DNA of 64,000 nt from Thalassotalea agarivorans (GCF_030295955.1 NZ_AP027363.1:1-64000), one strand, 5' to 3'; shown: positions 21,505 to 32,962, counted from the stretch's first letter. Translations and numbers: made by a program. Notes: generated from the sequence alone by a model not told the origin.

Positions 21505-21978
21505 ATGTTCGACATTCTAATGTACCTTTTCGAGAACTACATCTATTCAGAATCTGAAGTATTAGTTGATCAAGAAGTATTAACTGACGAGCTCACTCGA
21601 GCTGGATTTCATCAAGACGATATCTACAAAGCGCTAAAGTGGATAGAGAAGCTTGCTGCACTTCAAGATACCAATGCCTACCCATACATGACTCGGGTAG
21701 GGAAGCCGTCAAATCGCATCTATACGGATGAAGAAAAACAACTGATGGATGTGCAATGCCGTGGCTTTTTAATGTTTTTAGAACAAATTAATGTCCTTGA
21801 TTTCAGCACACGTGAAATGGTGATTGATCGTGTTATGGAACTAGATACCCCATTTGTCACCATGGAAGATCTTAAGTGGGTAGTGCTGATGGTATTGTTT
21901 AATGTACCTGGTAAAGAAAAAGCCTATTCTCAGATGGAAGATCTCGTTTTTGACGAATGTGATGGCCCACTGCATTAA
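21505..21978 (+). CDS. smg: Smg protein (DUF494)
   Basis: Member of the Smg/DUF494 family, conserved beside dprA in gammaproteobacteria, with no firmly established function. It begins [18 protein letters not shown] and is acidic and mostly helical; length is 157, as in E. coli. It lies 3 bp after dprA and is followed by a terminator. Confidence 0.92.
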   Translation: MFDILMYLFENYIYSESEVLVDQEVLTDELTRAGFHQDDIYKALKWIEKLAALQDTNAYPYMTRVGKPSNRIYTDEEKQLMDVQCRGFLMFLEQINVLDFSTREMVIDRVMELDTPFVTMEDLKWVVLMVLFNVPGKEKAYSQMEDLVFDECDGPLH

Positions 21979-22003
21979 TATTCACCAAAATCTATGCGAT
22001 AAT

Positions 22004-22032
22004 AAAAGCACCTTCGACTAGGTGCTTTTTTT
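22004..22032 (+). terminator. intrinsic terminator between smg and yrdD
   Basis: AAAAGCACCT pairs perfectly with AGGTGCTTTT around TTCGAC-type loop bases, followed by T residues. It ends only 6 nt before the yrdD start codon. Confidence 0.85.
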
Positions 22033-22038
22033 ATTTGT

Positions 22039-22593
22039 ATGAGTGACAACAACGATTTATTTTCTCGCCATGAACACGCGTTAGAAAAAGAGTATGAAAC
22101 CTGCCCAAGTTGCGGCCACGACCTGCATATAAAACATAGCAAATCAGGCTCATTTTTAGGTTGTTCTAACTATCCTACTTGCGACTATACAAGACCCCTA
22201 GTTGAACAAGAACGCATGGAACAGCAAGTTCTGCCTGGTTCAGAATGCCCAGCCTGTGGTCATGAGCTTGCCGTAAAACAAGGTCGTTATGGCATGTTCA
22301 TCGGTTGCACTAACTTTCCAGCATGCAACCATATAGAACATCAAGAGACAGACCAAGAGGTTGATGTTGCTTGCCCAAGCTGCAATAAAGGGCATTTGCA
22401 GGCGAAAAATAATCGCTTTGGAAAAACCTTTTATGCGTGCGACAACTACCCATCATGTAAGTATGTATTGAACCATGAACCTGTTGCTGGCGAATGCGAA
22501 AAATGTGGTTATCCTTGCTTGCTTAAGCGAACCCTTGCCCGAGGAGAGGCACTGCAATGTGCCGACAAGAAATGTGGGCATATACAAGCCTAG
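22039..22593 (+). CDS. yrdD: topoisomerase I C-terminal zinc-finger protein (YrdD-like)
   Basis: The 184-residue protein is four tandem topoisomerase I-type C4 zinc ribbons: CPSCGHDL..CSNYPTC, CPACGHEL..CTNFPAC, CPSCNKGH..CDNYPSC, and CEKCGYP..CADKKC. It has no topoisomerase catalytic domain and probably binds single-stranded DNA or RNA; the role is not established. The neighbourhood smg-yrdD-tsaC-aroE matches E. coli. ATG 22039 follows the T-run of a terminator with no visible Shine-Dalgarno sequence, which is odd. Confidence 0.9.
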   Translation: MSDNNDLFSRHEHALEKEYETCPSCGHDLHIKHSKSGSFLGCSNYPTCDYTRPLVEQERMEQQVLPGSECPACGHELAVKQGRYGMFIGCTNFPACNHIEHQETDQEVDVACPSCNKGHLQAKNNRFGKTFYACDNYPSCKYVLNHEPVAGECEKCGYPCLLKRTLARGEALQCADKKCGHIQA

Positions 22594-22602
22594 TTGATGC
22601 TA

Positions 22603-22640
22603 GGTCGCTGGTTTATGAATCGTGATAAACAGCAATGACC
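22603..22640. terminator. hairpin between convergent yrdD and methyltransferase genes
   Basis: GGTC-GCT-GTTTAT pairs with ATAAAC-AGC-GACC with small bulges and an 8-nt loop. There is no adjacent T run, so a terminator role is only a guess. Confidence 0.3.
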
Positions 22641-22698
22641 AATGCATAGGAACCTACATACTTTTCGGCAGTCTGTAATGATGCCTTGTTGTCATATT

Positions 22699-23343
22699 TT
22701 ATCTTTTAAATGTGCTTACAAATGTAGTAGTTTGATCAAATTCTCCAGCTTGATTGTCAGAAGACACCAGAGATAGAGCGTGAGCTTGAAACGCGTCGAT
22801 ATGCTGTGGTGTTAGCAGCCAAGGTGGTCCGTTTTCAAAACGACGTTCTTCATCACTGACTTCCGCTACCACTAAAAGCGTACCTTGTGGCGCAACAAAG
22901 TTTGCTATAGCACCAATCAGTTGTGATTCATATTGTGGTGGCAGTGCTTGTACCGTATATATTTCCAAAACAAAGTCAAAGGCTTGTCGCCATTTCGGCT
23001 GCGGCTTAAGTAAATCAGCTTGTAAAAACGACACCTTTGAATCAGGAAAGCGCTGTTTGCAATAGTTTATGGCAGTTGTTGAGACATCAAAAGCCGTGAC
23101 ATCAAAGCCAAGTGCTTCTAATGCAATGGCATCGTCACCCATGCCACAACCCACAACGAGCGCTGTTTTTCCATTGCCACTAAGAGGATTCATATCTAGC
23201 CAGCGTTGGAACAAAGGATGTGTATCCATGTTCGCCCAAGGAACACCTTCACCGTTTAGATCGGCATTTGCATATAACGGTTCAAACCAGTCCGCTGGTT
23301 TATCTTTGTCTATGCCAAACTTGTCTATGTTGTCGTTAGCCAC
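22699..23343 (-). CDS. class I SAM-dependent methyltransferase
   Basis: Motif I is VVGCGMGDDAIALEALG (about residues 63-79), followed by motif II VTAFDVSTTAI and the later segment FDFVLEIYTVQALPP. The WFEPLYANAD...GEGVPWANMDTHPLFQRWL N-terminus resembles small-molecule (thiopurine-type) methyltransferases. Length is 214. The substrate cannot be inferred. It lies upstream of the purEK terminator on the same strand and is unlikely to be co-transcribed with purEK. Confidence 0.8.
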   Translation of the reverse strand: MANDNIDKFGIDKDKPADWFEPLYANADLNGEGVPWANMDTHPLFQRWLDMNPLSGNGKTALVVGCGMGDDAIALEALGFDVTAFDVSTTAINYCKQRFPDSKVSFLQADLLKPQPKWRQAFDFVLEIYTVQALPPQYESQLIGAIANFVAPQGTLLVVAEVSDEERRFENGPPWLLTPQHIDAFQAHALSLVSSDNQAGEFDQTTTFVSTFKR

Positions 23344-23388
23344 GTTGTTTCCTTGTATTGATGTTTTACTATGCTAAGTGTAGGTGAA

Positions 23389-23416
23389 AAAAAACGAGGC
23401 TTAATGCCTCGTTTTT
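23389..23416 (-). terminator. intrinsic terminator after purEK
   Basis: AACGAGGC pairs with GCCTCGTT around TTAAT. On the minus strand the stem is followed by a run of eight T residues, so it ends the purE-purK transcript. Confidence 0.85.
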
Positions 23417-23432
23417 GTTTGATTTGTTGTGC

Positions 23433-24575
23433 TTAGCCTAAAGAGCGCACATATTGTTGAATATCGCTAAACGCTTCTGCCGGTAATATATCGGCAAGTT
23501 GGTTTAAACGTTCAAGTAATACTTGTTTGTCGCTGCCTGAGACATTGATGTGACCCATTTTTCGACCCGCACGCTTCGTTTTACCATACCAATGCATTTT
23601 CAGCGAAGGGATAGTGAAAATCTCTTGAGGCAAGTTATCTTCGCCTAACACATTAACCATAGCGGTAGGGCGAACTAATTCGCTGCTACCAAGTGGTAAG
23701 TCGCATACGGCACGAATATGGTTTTCAAATTGGCTGCAATCTGCCCCTTGTTGCGTCCAATGACCAGAGTTGTGCACACGCGGCGCTATTTCATTTACCA
23801 GGAGTTTGTCGCCTACGTGGAAAAACTCGATTGCCAAAACACCAACGTAGTCGAGCGCATCGGCTACTTTTTCAAACGCAAGCGCTGCTTGTTGTTGCAG
23901 AGCTTCATGTTCATTGGTTGCAATAGATACGCTTAGTACACCGTTAGTATGATGATTCTCAGTGATAGGGTAGGCAAACGTATTGCCTTTAGCGTCACGT
24001 GCTCCCACCATTGATACTTCGCGATCAAACGGAATCATTTGTTCCGCTACTATGCCTTGCGCAACACTGGTGTTTGCTTCGGCTATGAAGTTGGCCATAT
24101 CATCCCAAATCGCATTAGCTTGCGACATGTCTTTTAAGCGCCATTGACCTTTACCGTCATAACCTTCCAAAGCGCTTTTGAAAATAATCGGTAGTGACAA
24201 TGTTTCAATGGCACGATCAAAGTCGGCTTTGTCCGCTATGATGACATGTGGTGCATTTGCTACACCTGCTGCTTCTAGTAAGGCTTTTTCTAAACGGCGG
24301 TCGCCACCTGTTTTAATGGCCTGTGCGCTTGGCTTAAGTTTGCCGCTTGCTTCGCATATCGCGAGAGTATCATGATCGATGTGTTCAAACTCAGCGGTAA
24401 TAACGTCGGCAAATGCTATACCGTCGTTTAAATCACCGTAGCTATTGTCTAACGCTAATGGGTCGACAACTGTTTTACTACCGACATCATAGGCGCGGAT
24501 AGTGATATTCAATGGCTTTGTTGCCAGCGCCATCATTCTGGCTAGTTGACCTGCACCAAGTACTAGAACATTCAT
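23433..24575 (-). CDS. purK: 5-(carboxyamino)imidazole ribonucleotide synthase
   Basis: PurK is an ATP-grasp enzyme that converts AIR, bicarbonate and ATP to N5-CAIR in purine synthesis. The dinucleotide-like N-terminus MNVLVLGAGQLARMMALA, PIIFKSALEGYDGKGQW, and EIAPRVHNSGHWTQQGADCSQFENHIRAV are diagnostic. Length is 380 (E. coli 355). It follows purE by 5 bp, as in E. coli. Confidence 0.95.
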   Translation of the reverse strand: MNVLVLGAGQLARMMALATKPLNITIRAYDVGSKTVVDPLALDNSYGDLNDGIAFADVITAEFEHIDHDTLAICEASGKLKPSAQAIKTGGDRRLEKALLEAAGVANAPHVIIADKADFDRAIETLSLPIIFKSALEGYDGKGQWRLKDMSQANAIWDDMANFIAEANTSVAQGIVAEQMIPFDREVSMVGARDAKGNTFAYPITENHHTNGVLSVSIATNEHEALQQQAALAFEKVADALDYVGVLAIEFFHVGDKLLVNEIAPRVHNSGHWTQQGADCSQFENHIRAVCDLPLGSSELVRPTAMVNVLGEDNLPQEIFTIPSLKMHWYGKTKRAGRKMGHINVSGSDKQVLLERLNQLADILPAEAFSDIQQYVRSLG

Positions 24576-24580
24576 ATCTA

Positions 24581-25063
24581 TTAATCTTGTGGATTAGGGT
24601 TGTTTAAAATAGTGTCTGTTTGATTCGTCCTAAACGTTTCAATCGCTTCCATAACTTTTTCGTCGTGCGTCGCAAGGATTTGAGCGGCTAACAAGCCAGC
24701 GTTTGCTGCACCAGCGGTGCCAATAGCTAATGTACCTACAGCAATACCTTTTGGCATTTGAACGATTGACAGCAAAGAATCTTGACCGCTTAATGCTTTT
24801 GATTGTACTGGCACGCCAAGAACAGGAAGTGGCGTAAATGCCGCTGTCATACCTGGTAAATGCGCAGCGCCACCAGCACCAGCGATAATTACTTTAATGC
24901 CTCTGTCTTTTGCAGACTCAGCATATTCTGCCAAAAGATGCGGAGTTCTGTGTGCCGAAACAACTTTTGTTTCGTAGCTTACGCCTAGTTGATCGAGCAT
25001 TTCTGCTGCGTGTTGCATAGTTGGCCAATCTGATTTTGACCCCATAATGATTCCGACTTTCAT
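24581..25063 (-). CDS. purE: N5-carboxyaminoimidazole ribonucleotide mutase
   Basis: PurE isomerises N5-CAIR to CAIR, the step after PurK. Family motifs [23 protein letters not shown] and [12 protein letters not shown] are all present; length is 160 (E. coli 169). A TATAAT-type -10 lies at 25097-25102 on the minus strand, 34 bp upstream of the ATG. I could not find a convincing PurR box. Confidence 0.96.
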   Translation of the reverse strand: MKVGIIMGSKSDWPTMQHAAEMLDQLGVSYETKVVSAHRTPHLLAEYAESAKDRGIKVIIAGAGGAAHLPGMTAAFTPLPVLGVPVQSKALSGQDSLLSIVQMPKGIAVGTLAIGTAGAANAGLLAAQILATHDEKVMEAIETFRTNQTDTILNNPNPQD

Positions 25064-25225
25064 TACACCATTCCCAAAGCCATTAGAAAGCGCGCAATTA
25101 TACCTTTGTTTTATCGATTTTTGAAAGTATGTTCATTAAAGCGCCAATTATTTTTCTGTTTGCTATAGGTTAACGAGTGCAAAATTGCTAAAATTCGCCA
25201 AAATTTTTGTGAGAATGGTTAACAC

Positions 25226-26685
<1,460 letters not shown>

Positions 26686-26689
26686 TATC

Positions 26690-27073
26690 ATGGCAAAGCA
26701 GAATTATTCACATATTGGTCGCTTGTGGCCAGCGATAAAGCATAGCTGGTTGGGACTAAAAGCAGCCTATAAACATGAAATTGCTTTTCGTCAGGAAGTA
26801 TTTTTGGCGCTAGTTTTGTTGCCATTGGCCGCATGGTTAGCAGCCGATTTTGTAGAATTTGCCATTCTTGCCTCAGGCGTGTTTGGCATTATGATTACTG
26901 AATTGCTTAATAGCGGTATTGAAGCTGCTATTGATCGTATCGGTACTGAGCATCATGAATTAAGTGGAAGAGCAAAGGACTTAGGATCTGCCGCTGTATT
27001 TATGTCGATTATTTATTTTGTATTGGTTTGGGGATATAAGCTTGTTACACTGCTTTTCCCTGCTGTTAGTTAA
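26690..27073 (+). CDS. dgkA: diacylglycerol kinase
   Basis: DgkA is the small integral-membrane kinase that recycles diacylglycerol to phosphatidic acid. Three membrane segments are visible, with the active-site motif ITELLNSGIEAAIDRIG and ELSGRAKDLGSAAVF. Length is 127 (E. coli 122). It starts 4 bp after hemF and is probably in the same operon. Confidence 0.93.
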   Translation: MAKQNYSHIGRLWPAIKHSWLGLKAAYKHEIAFRQEVFLALVLLPLAAWLAADFVEFAILASGVFGIMITELLNSGIEAAIDRIGTEHHELSGRAKDLGSAAVFMSIIYFVLVWGYKLVTLLFPAVS

Positions 27074-27091
27074 GTTGTTCAAGGATAGTCC

Positions 27092-27757
27092 ATGAAGTCT
27101 TTATTTACCGTAACCCTCGCATCAATTGTTTTGCTATCTTCGTTCGCTAGTGACGCTACTCGTTTTCGTGGTGGAAATCAGGTGGTTAAAATTGGTGCTA
27201 TTGCATCTGTACCGACTGAAACTGAATCAGTATTGTATATCGGTTCTTCAGAAACACTAAATAATGTCGAATTAGAGCAAGGCATTAGTGGCTTTGCTAG
27301 CTGGCAGTATTTTTTCAACTATCAATGGGCGATTGAAACGACAGTCGGTGGTCCGATTAAACACGACGTAAACCTTTTTGGTACCGCAAATGAAGCCGCA
27401 TTTGCCAACTTTAGTTATATGCCCGTCTATGTAGATCTTGTTTACTACATGGATACCCGTAGTCGATTCAAGCCATACATTGGTGGCGGTATGAACTATA
27501 GCTTTGTTACCGGCGAAGATTTGAATACGTTTAATACGGCACTTTATTCGAACTTTGAAGCGGACATGGGCTTTGGCTACAACGCGCAACTTGGTATGGA
27601 TGTGTTTATTACACGCAACCTTATGCTTAACGCTTCTGTCAAATATATGTACACAAAGCTAGATGTAGGCTTTGACGTTACGCTAACGGGCAGAGCTGTC
27701 GGTGATTTTGATATGCACCCTGTTGTTGGTCAACTGTCGCTAGGTTATCGTTTTTAG
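27092..27757 (+). CDS. OmpW-family outer membrane protein (divergent paralogue)
   Basis: A signal peptide (about residues 1-20) is followed by a beta-rich 200-residue barrel ending in LSLGYRF with a C-terminal Phe, the usual outer-membrane assembly signal. YIGGGMNYSF and the alternating strands match the OmpW family, but it is less like E. coli OmpW than the next gene. Length is 221. It follows dgkA by 18 bp and is closed by a terminator. Confidence 0.8.
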   Translation: MKSLFTVTLASIVLLSSFASDATRFRGGNQVVKIGAIASVPTETESVLYIGSSETLNNVELEQGISGFASWQYFFNYQWAIETTVGGPIKHDVNLFGTANEAAFANFSYMPVYVDLVYYMDTRSRFKPYIGGGMNYSFVTGEDLNTFNTALYSNFEADMGFGYNAQLGMDVFITRNLMLNASVKYMYTKLDVGFDVTLTGRAVGDFDMHPVVGQLSLGYRF

Positions 27758-27775
27758 TATTTATCTAGCTGGGTG

Positions 27776-27803
27776 AAAAGGGCGCTGTTAATGCGCCTTT
27801 TTT
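27776..27803 (+). terminator. intrinsic terminator after first ompW-like gene
   Basis: AAAAGGGCGC pairs with GCGCCTTTTT (one G-T pair) around a 7-nt loop, followed by T residues. Confidence 0.85.
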
Positions 27804-27850
27804 GATCTACATTAACAAAGTATTGGTTGCTTACTACTTTGCGCATTAGA

Positions 27851-27868
27851 ACTTGACCTAAATCAAGT
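27851..27868. promoter_or_regulatory. FNR-type site upstream of ompW
   Basis: ACTTGACCTAAATCAAGT has perfect ACTTGA/TCAAGT arms; the core TTGAC-N4-ATCAA differs by one base from the FNR consensus TTGAT-N4-ATCAA. It lies 59 bp before the ompW ATG. E. coli ompW is known to be FNR-regulated. Confidence 0.65.
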
Positions 27869-27927
27869 CTCCTATTGATAGTCTTTTTAAACTTCCCGCT
27901 AATTACATTAGAACAAGTGGGATTAAC

Positions 27928-28605
27928 ATGTTTAAACGTTCAATTTTATCGGTTGCTCTAGCAACAACTTTATTTTCAACGCCATTGTTAGCAAATCAAG
28001 CGGGAGACATTTACCTAAGAGGCGGTATAACGAATGTGTCACCTAATAGCGATCAAAGTGCTATTTTCCTGGCTGACACAGACTCAACCATGTCGTTGTC
28101 TGTGGGTGACGATACCCAACTAGGGCTGAATTTTGTCTATTTCTTTACGGCTGAAATTGCTTTAGAGGTTTTAGCGGCAACACCTTTTACGCACGATATC
28201 ACCTTACATGATCCGCAAGCTGTTTTAGGTGCCGACGGTATTAAACTTGCAGAAGTCACTCATTTACCACCAACGCTCAGTGCGCTTTACTACTTTAATA
28301 CCGAAGGTCGCTTTCAACCTTACGTTGGCGTTGGTGTGAATTACACCATTTTCTTTGACGAATCATTTACACAAGCTCCAAAGGATCTAGGGCTCAGTAA
28401 TTTATCGCTCGATGGCTCTTTTGGTATCGCAGGGCAAATTGGCGCGGATTATCATATTGATGATTCATGGCATGTAAACGCATCGATTCGTTATATCAAT
28501 ATTGAAACAGATGCTAGCTTTGATGTTGCCGGCGATGCTATTGGAAGTTCTTCCGTTGACATAAACCCGGTTGTTTACTCTTTAATGGTGGGTTACACCT
28601 TTTAA
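27928..28605 (+). CDS. ompW: outer membrane protein OmpW
   Basis: Eight-stranded barrel with a hydrophobic channel, implicated in uptake of small hydrophobic compounds and stress adaptation. The signal peptide ends near LLANQA. The mature protein tracks E. coli OmpW closely: DDTQLGLNFVYFFTAEIALEVLAATPF, LPPTLSALYYF, FQPYVGVGVNYTIFFDESF and GLSNLSLDGSFGIAGQIGADY. Length is 225. It has its own FNR-type upstream site. Confidence 0.92.
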   Translation: MFKRSILSVALATTLFSTPLLANQAGDIYLRGGITNVSPNSDQSAIFLADTDSTMSLSVGDDTQLGLNFVYFFTAEIALEVLAATPFTHDITLHDPQAVLGADGIKLAEVTHLPPTLSALYYFNTEGRFQPYVGVGVNYTIFFDESFTQAPKDLGLSNLSLDGSFGIAGQIGADYHIDDSWHVNASIRYINIETDASFDVAGDAIGSSSVDINPVVYSLMVGYTF

Positions 28606-28739
28606 TTTGTAGCAGCTAAACGGCTTTATTATCATTCGGCTTAAGCAGGCGATATTCTTTATAAGGTATCGCCTATTTTAGGTTTATTCACTACCAAACA
28701 TTCGCTAAGCTTATTTAAAAATAATAGATGTATTTGGAT

Positions 28740-29561
28740 ATGGATAAATACAGAGTTTTTGGTAACCCCATAAAACAATCTAAATCACCGGTAATTCATC
28801 GCGCGTTTGCTCAAGCATTAAATCAGGATATTGAGTATGACAAGTATGCCCCAGAAGTAGATTCCTTTGCACAAGCGGTTCAAGCATTTATTGCTGAAGG
28901 CGGAAAGGGTGCAAATGTTACTGCGCCATTTAAAGAAGAAGCTATGCGACTATGTGATGAGCTGTCAGAGGTTGCAGCCAAATCCGGCGCAGTTAACACT
29001 TTGTCTTTTAAAGGTGGCAAAATTTATGGTGATAACACAGATGGCTTTGGCCTAGTGCAAGACTTACTTACCCAAGGGGTAAGTTTGTCACAAGCCAACA
29101 TATTAATGTTGGGAGCTGGTGGTGCAGCAAAAGGCGTTGTTGCGTCTTTACTTGCTGAAAAGCCTTTATCGCTTACCATCGCTAACCGCACAAAAGCAAA
29201 AGCCACGTTGTTAGCAGAGCAGGCAGACAGTGATATTGTTTCAGGTTGTGGTTTTGATGAACTAACAGGCAGCTATGACCTGATTATTAATGCAACAAGC
29301 TCTAGCTTATCTGGAAAAATACCTGAAATACCGACTAACATTATCAATGAAGATGTTTGTTGCTATGATATGTCATATAGCAAAGCGCCAACGCCATTTT
29401 TAACCTGGGCACGTCAGCAAGGTGCAACTAAGGTTATCGACGGCTTGGGTATGCTTGTTGGCCAAGCAGCAAAGAGCTTTTCTATTTGGCGAAATCATAT
29501 GCCGCAGGTAGCGCCAGTATTAACCATGTTGAGAAAAGAACTACAAACTCAAGAGAGTTAA
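28740..29561 (+). CDS. aroE: shikimate dehydrogenase
   Basis: AroE reduces 3-dehydroshikimate to shikimate with NADPH. The substrate loop FGNPIKQSKSPVIH, the catalytic Lys in GANVTAPFKEEA, and the NADP motif LGAGGAAKGV with NRTKAKA are present. I prefer ATG 28740 (MDKYRVFGNP, 273 residues; E. coli 272); ATG 28728 would add MYLD. Neither has a strong ribosome binding site. It leads aroE-yrdB as in E. coli. Confidence 0.95.
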   Translation: MDKYRVFGNPIKQSKSPVIHRAFAQALNQDIEYDKYAPEVDSFAQAVQAFIAEGGKGANVTAPFKEEAMRLCDELSEVAAKSGAVNTLSFKGGKIYGDNTDGFGLVQDLLTQGVSLSQANILMLGAGGAAKGVVASLLAEKPLSLTIANRTKAKATLLAEQADSDIVSGCGFDELTGSYDLIINATSSSLSGKIPEIPTNIINEDVCCYDMSYSKAPTPFLTWARQQGATKVIDGLGMLVGQAAKSFSIWRNHMPQVAPVLTMLRKELQTQES

Positions 29562-29565
29562 CTAT

Positions 29566-29805
29566 ATGAACCAATCTATTTTGTTTAATGATGATCTTTA
29601 TTTTGACCAACAAAAACATGCTTGGGTGTTTTCAGGCTTACTTGCTGGAGAGAAAATCTTCATTCTTGTAGATGAGAAATATCACCCTGGCACGATGGAA
29701 GTGCCAGAGCAAACGCGATTAGATTGGGAAGCTGCTGCAGAGGATTGGCTAGAAAAATTCGAACCTATCGAAAACGAAGTATTACTTAACTTCGAGTTCA
29801 GCTAA
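29566..29805 (+). CDS. yrdB: DUF1488 protein (YrdB-like)
   Basis: Small acidic protein of 79 residues in the position of E. coli yrdB (aroE-yrdB-yrdA). It has the DUF1488 layout, with a short N-terminal beta segment (DDLYFDQQKHAWVFSGLLAGEKIFILVDEKY) and an acidic helix (RLDWEAAAEDWLEKFEP). Function is unknown. Its last 24 bp overlap the 3' end of yrdA on the other strand. Confidence 0.85.
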   Translation: MNQSILFNDDLYFDQQKHAWVFSGLLAGEKIFILVDEKYHPGTMEVPEQTRLDWEAAAEDWLEKFEPIENEVLLNFEFS

Positions 29806-30330
29806 ATAATCGTCTTTAAGCCAAACATAATTGATCGCTGACTGCTTAAGAAAAGCGATTTCTTCTTCACGCAGCGGCCTTACTTGTTTCATTGGGTTGC
29901 CCACATATAAATAACCGCTTTTAAGTGTTTTGTTTGGTGGCACTACCGTGCCGGCGCCAATAAAAACGTCATCTTCAACAATTGCGCCGTCCATCACAAT
30001 TGCACCCATACCAACGAGAATGCGATTACCCAGTGTGCATCCATGTAGCATACACTTGTGTCCAATAGTCACGTCATCGCCAATAATTAATGGAAAACCA
30101 TCGGGATTTTTTTTGCTTTTGCGTGTTACATGCAAAATCGTACCATCTTGCACGTTTGAGCGTTTGCCTATTCGTATATAGTTAACGTCACCTCTAGCTG
30201 CAACCAGTGGCCAAATACTGGCATCATCATCAATACTGATATCGCCTACTAAAATCACATCTTTGTCGATGTAAGTATTTTGTCCAATGTTTGGATAGGT
30301 TCCTTTATAGCTTTCTATACGTGGTTTCAT
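29782..30330 (-). CDS. yrdA: gamma-carbonic-anhydrase-like protein YrdA
   Basis: Left-handed beta-helix protein of hexapeptide repeats, of the gamma carbonic anhydrase/PaaY family. GDISIDDDASIWPLVAARGDVNYIRIGKRSNVQDGTILHV, GDDVTIGHKCMLHGC and the metal-binding histidines are conserved with E. coli YrdA; catalytic activity is not proven for this branch. I choose ATG 30330 (MKPRIESYKGTYPNIG, 182 residues); a TTG at 30354 would add eight. The gene ends inside yrdB. Confidence 0.92.
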   Translation of the reverse strand: MKPRIESYKGTYPNIGQNTYIDKDVILVGDISIDDDASIWPLVAARGDVNYIRIGKRSNVQDGTILHVTRKSKKNPDGFPLIIGDDVTIGHKCMLHGCTLGNRILVGMGAIVMDGAIVEDDVFIGAGTVVPPNKTLKSGYLYVGNPMKQVRPLREEEIAFLKQSAINYVWLKDDYLAELEVK

Positions 30331-30479
30331 TGTTTTGACCAAGGTTTGTAGCAATTTTTATAAGTTTAACAGGCTTGTAGACACTGTCTAAGAAAAATAC
30401 CACCTAATTGTAATCAAACCGTTAAAACACGGGAACTGTACGTTAATTAGGCAAACAAACAAAAAATTAAAAAAAGGGG

Positions 30480-30507
30480 TTGCATTGACCCAAAAAATCC
30501 CTAAAAT
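30480..30507 (+). promoter_or_regulatory. rrn promoter P1
   Basis: TTGCAT, a 16-bp spacer and TAAAAT are followed by a GC-rich discriminator (GCGCATCC), as in stringently controlled rRNA promoters. A-rich DNA lies directly upstream. Confidence 0.65.
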
Positions 30508-30627
30508 GCGCATCCACTTCTCGGGGACAAGCCAAGAAGCTGTTTTGATAAGTTTAGTAAGCGAATATGGTTATTAAGCAGTTAACAAAACCTCACAAAA
30601 TAAATTAAAGTTTTTTTGTGAAAAAGG

Positions 30628-30655
30628 TTGACATCAAAACAGGGACGCGTAAAAT
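30628..30655 (+). promoter_or_regulatory. rrn promoter P2
   Basis: TTGACA, a 16-bp spacer and TAAAAT. The 14-mer TAAAATGCGCATCC is shared exactly with P1, so both start sites have the same discriminator. Confidence 0.75.
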
Positions 30656-30895
30656 GCGCATCCGCTCTCAACGGTAGAGCACACGCCGAATACGAATGAG
30701 ATATTCGGTGAGATTCGCAAGAATCGTTCTTTAACAAATAGTTATCAAGCAATTTGTGTGGGCACTCACGTTAATGTTGGTTTTACCAAATAATTAACTC
30801 AGTGAGTGACACAAAGTCTAAATCAATGTTTATATTGATTAGGCGCTTTTGTCAGAAATTCATTGAGCAGTCACTTATGTGACACAAACGATTTT

Positions 30896-32437
<1,542 letters not shown>

Positions 32438-32521
32438 TCTTGAAAGGTGAAACGCCTTGACGTTGAGTGTTCACACAAATTGCTTTGATAACGAATGTAA
32501 GAGAAGAAATGAAACTGCAGA

Positions 32522-32598
<77 letters not shown>

Positions 32599-32709
32599 AT
32601 TTAGGCGCCTATCGTCATTTTTTCATGACTCGTTTAGCTAAAGTAAACGTCGCCATAAAAGAACTAACGATATTCATCCTAAATGATTGGATAGAACATG
32701 CATACTCAA

Positions 32710-32786
32710 TAGAGCGCACCCCGTCGCGAAGCTATAAAAAGCGGTGAGGTCGGCCTGTTTTTGTTCAAGTCTGCTCAGACCTGCCA
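32710..32786 (+). pseudogene. decayed duplicate of tRNA-Ile in the 16S-23S spacer
   Basis: Three blocks match the intact tRNA-Ile in order: TAGAGCGCACCCC, GGTGAGGTCGGC, and TTCAAGTCTGC-CAGACCT-CCA with two substitutions. Between them, the anticodon arm is replaced by about 18 unrelated bases and the T-arm 5' side by CTGTTTTTG. The acceptor 5' strand and most of the D arm are missing. It cannot fold as a tRNA. Confidence 0.85.
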
Positions 32787-32795
32787 TAGAAATAT

Positions 32796-32871
32796 GGGGC
32801 TATAGCTCAGCTGGGAGAGCGCCTGCCTTGCACGCAGGAGGTCAGCAGTTCGATCCTGCTTAGCTCCACCA
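32796..32871 (+). tRNA. alaT: tRNA-Ala (TGC)
   Basis: A 76-nt cloverleaf from GGGGCTATAGCTCAGC to AGCTCCACCA with encoded CCA. Anticodon TGC lies in CCTTGCACG. Confidence 0.97.
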
Positions 32872-32962
32872 ATTTCACATACTCTCTTACGCTAGAAATT
32901 AAATCTAAATGGCCAGTTCAACAACTTGAGCGACTATTTAGATTTAGTTTCTTTAAGAAACA

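Larger units (their letters stand above)
30355..30895 (+). promoter_or_regulatory. rrn operon promoter and leader region
   Basis: No protein gene. It holds an AT-rich UP-type stretch, tandem promoters P1 and P2, a leader boxA (CGTTCTTTAACAA, about 30725-30737) for antitermination, and the left strand of the 16S processing stem (30741-30770). That strand pairs with 32461-32492 to form the RNase III substrate around 16S rRNA. Confidence 0.85.

Noticed and set aside
25064-25225. PurR operator between purE and tsaC
   Set aside because: I found no segment close to the PurR consensus by eye.
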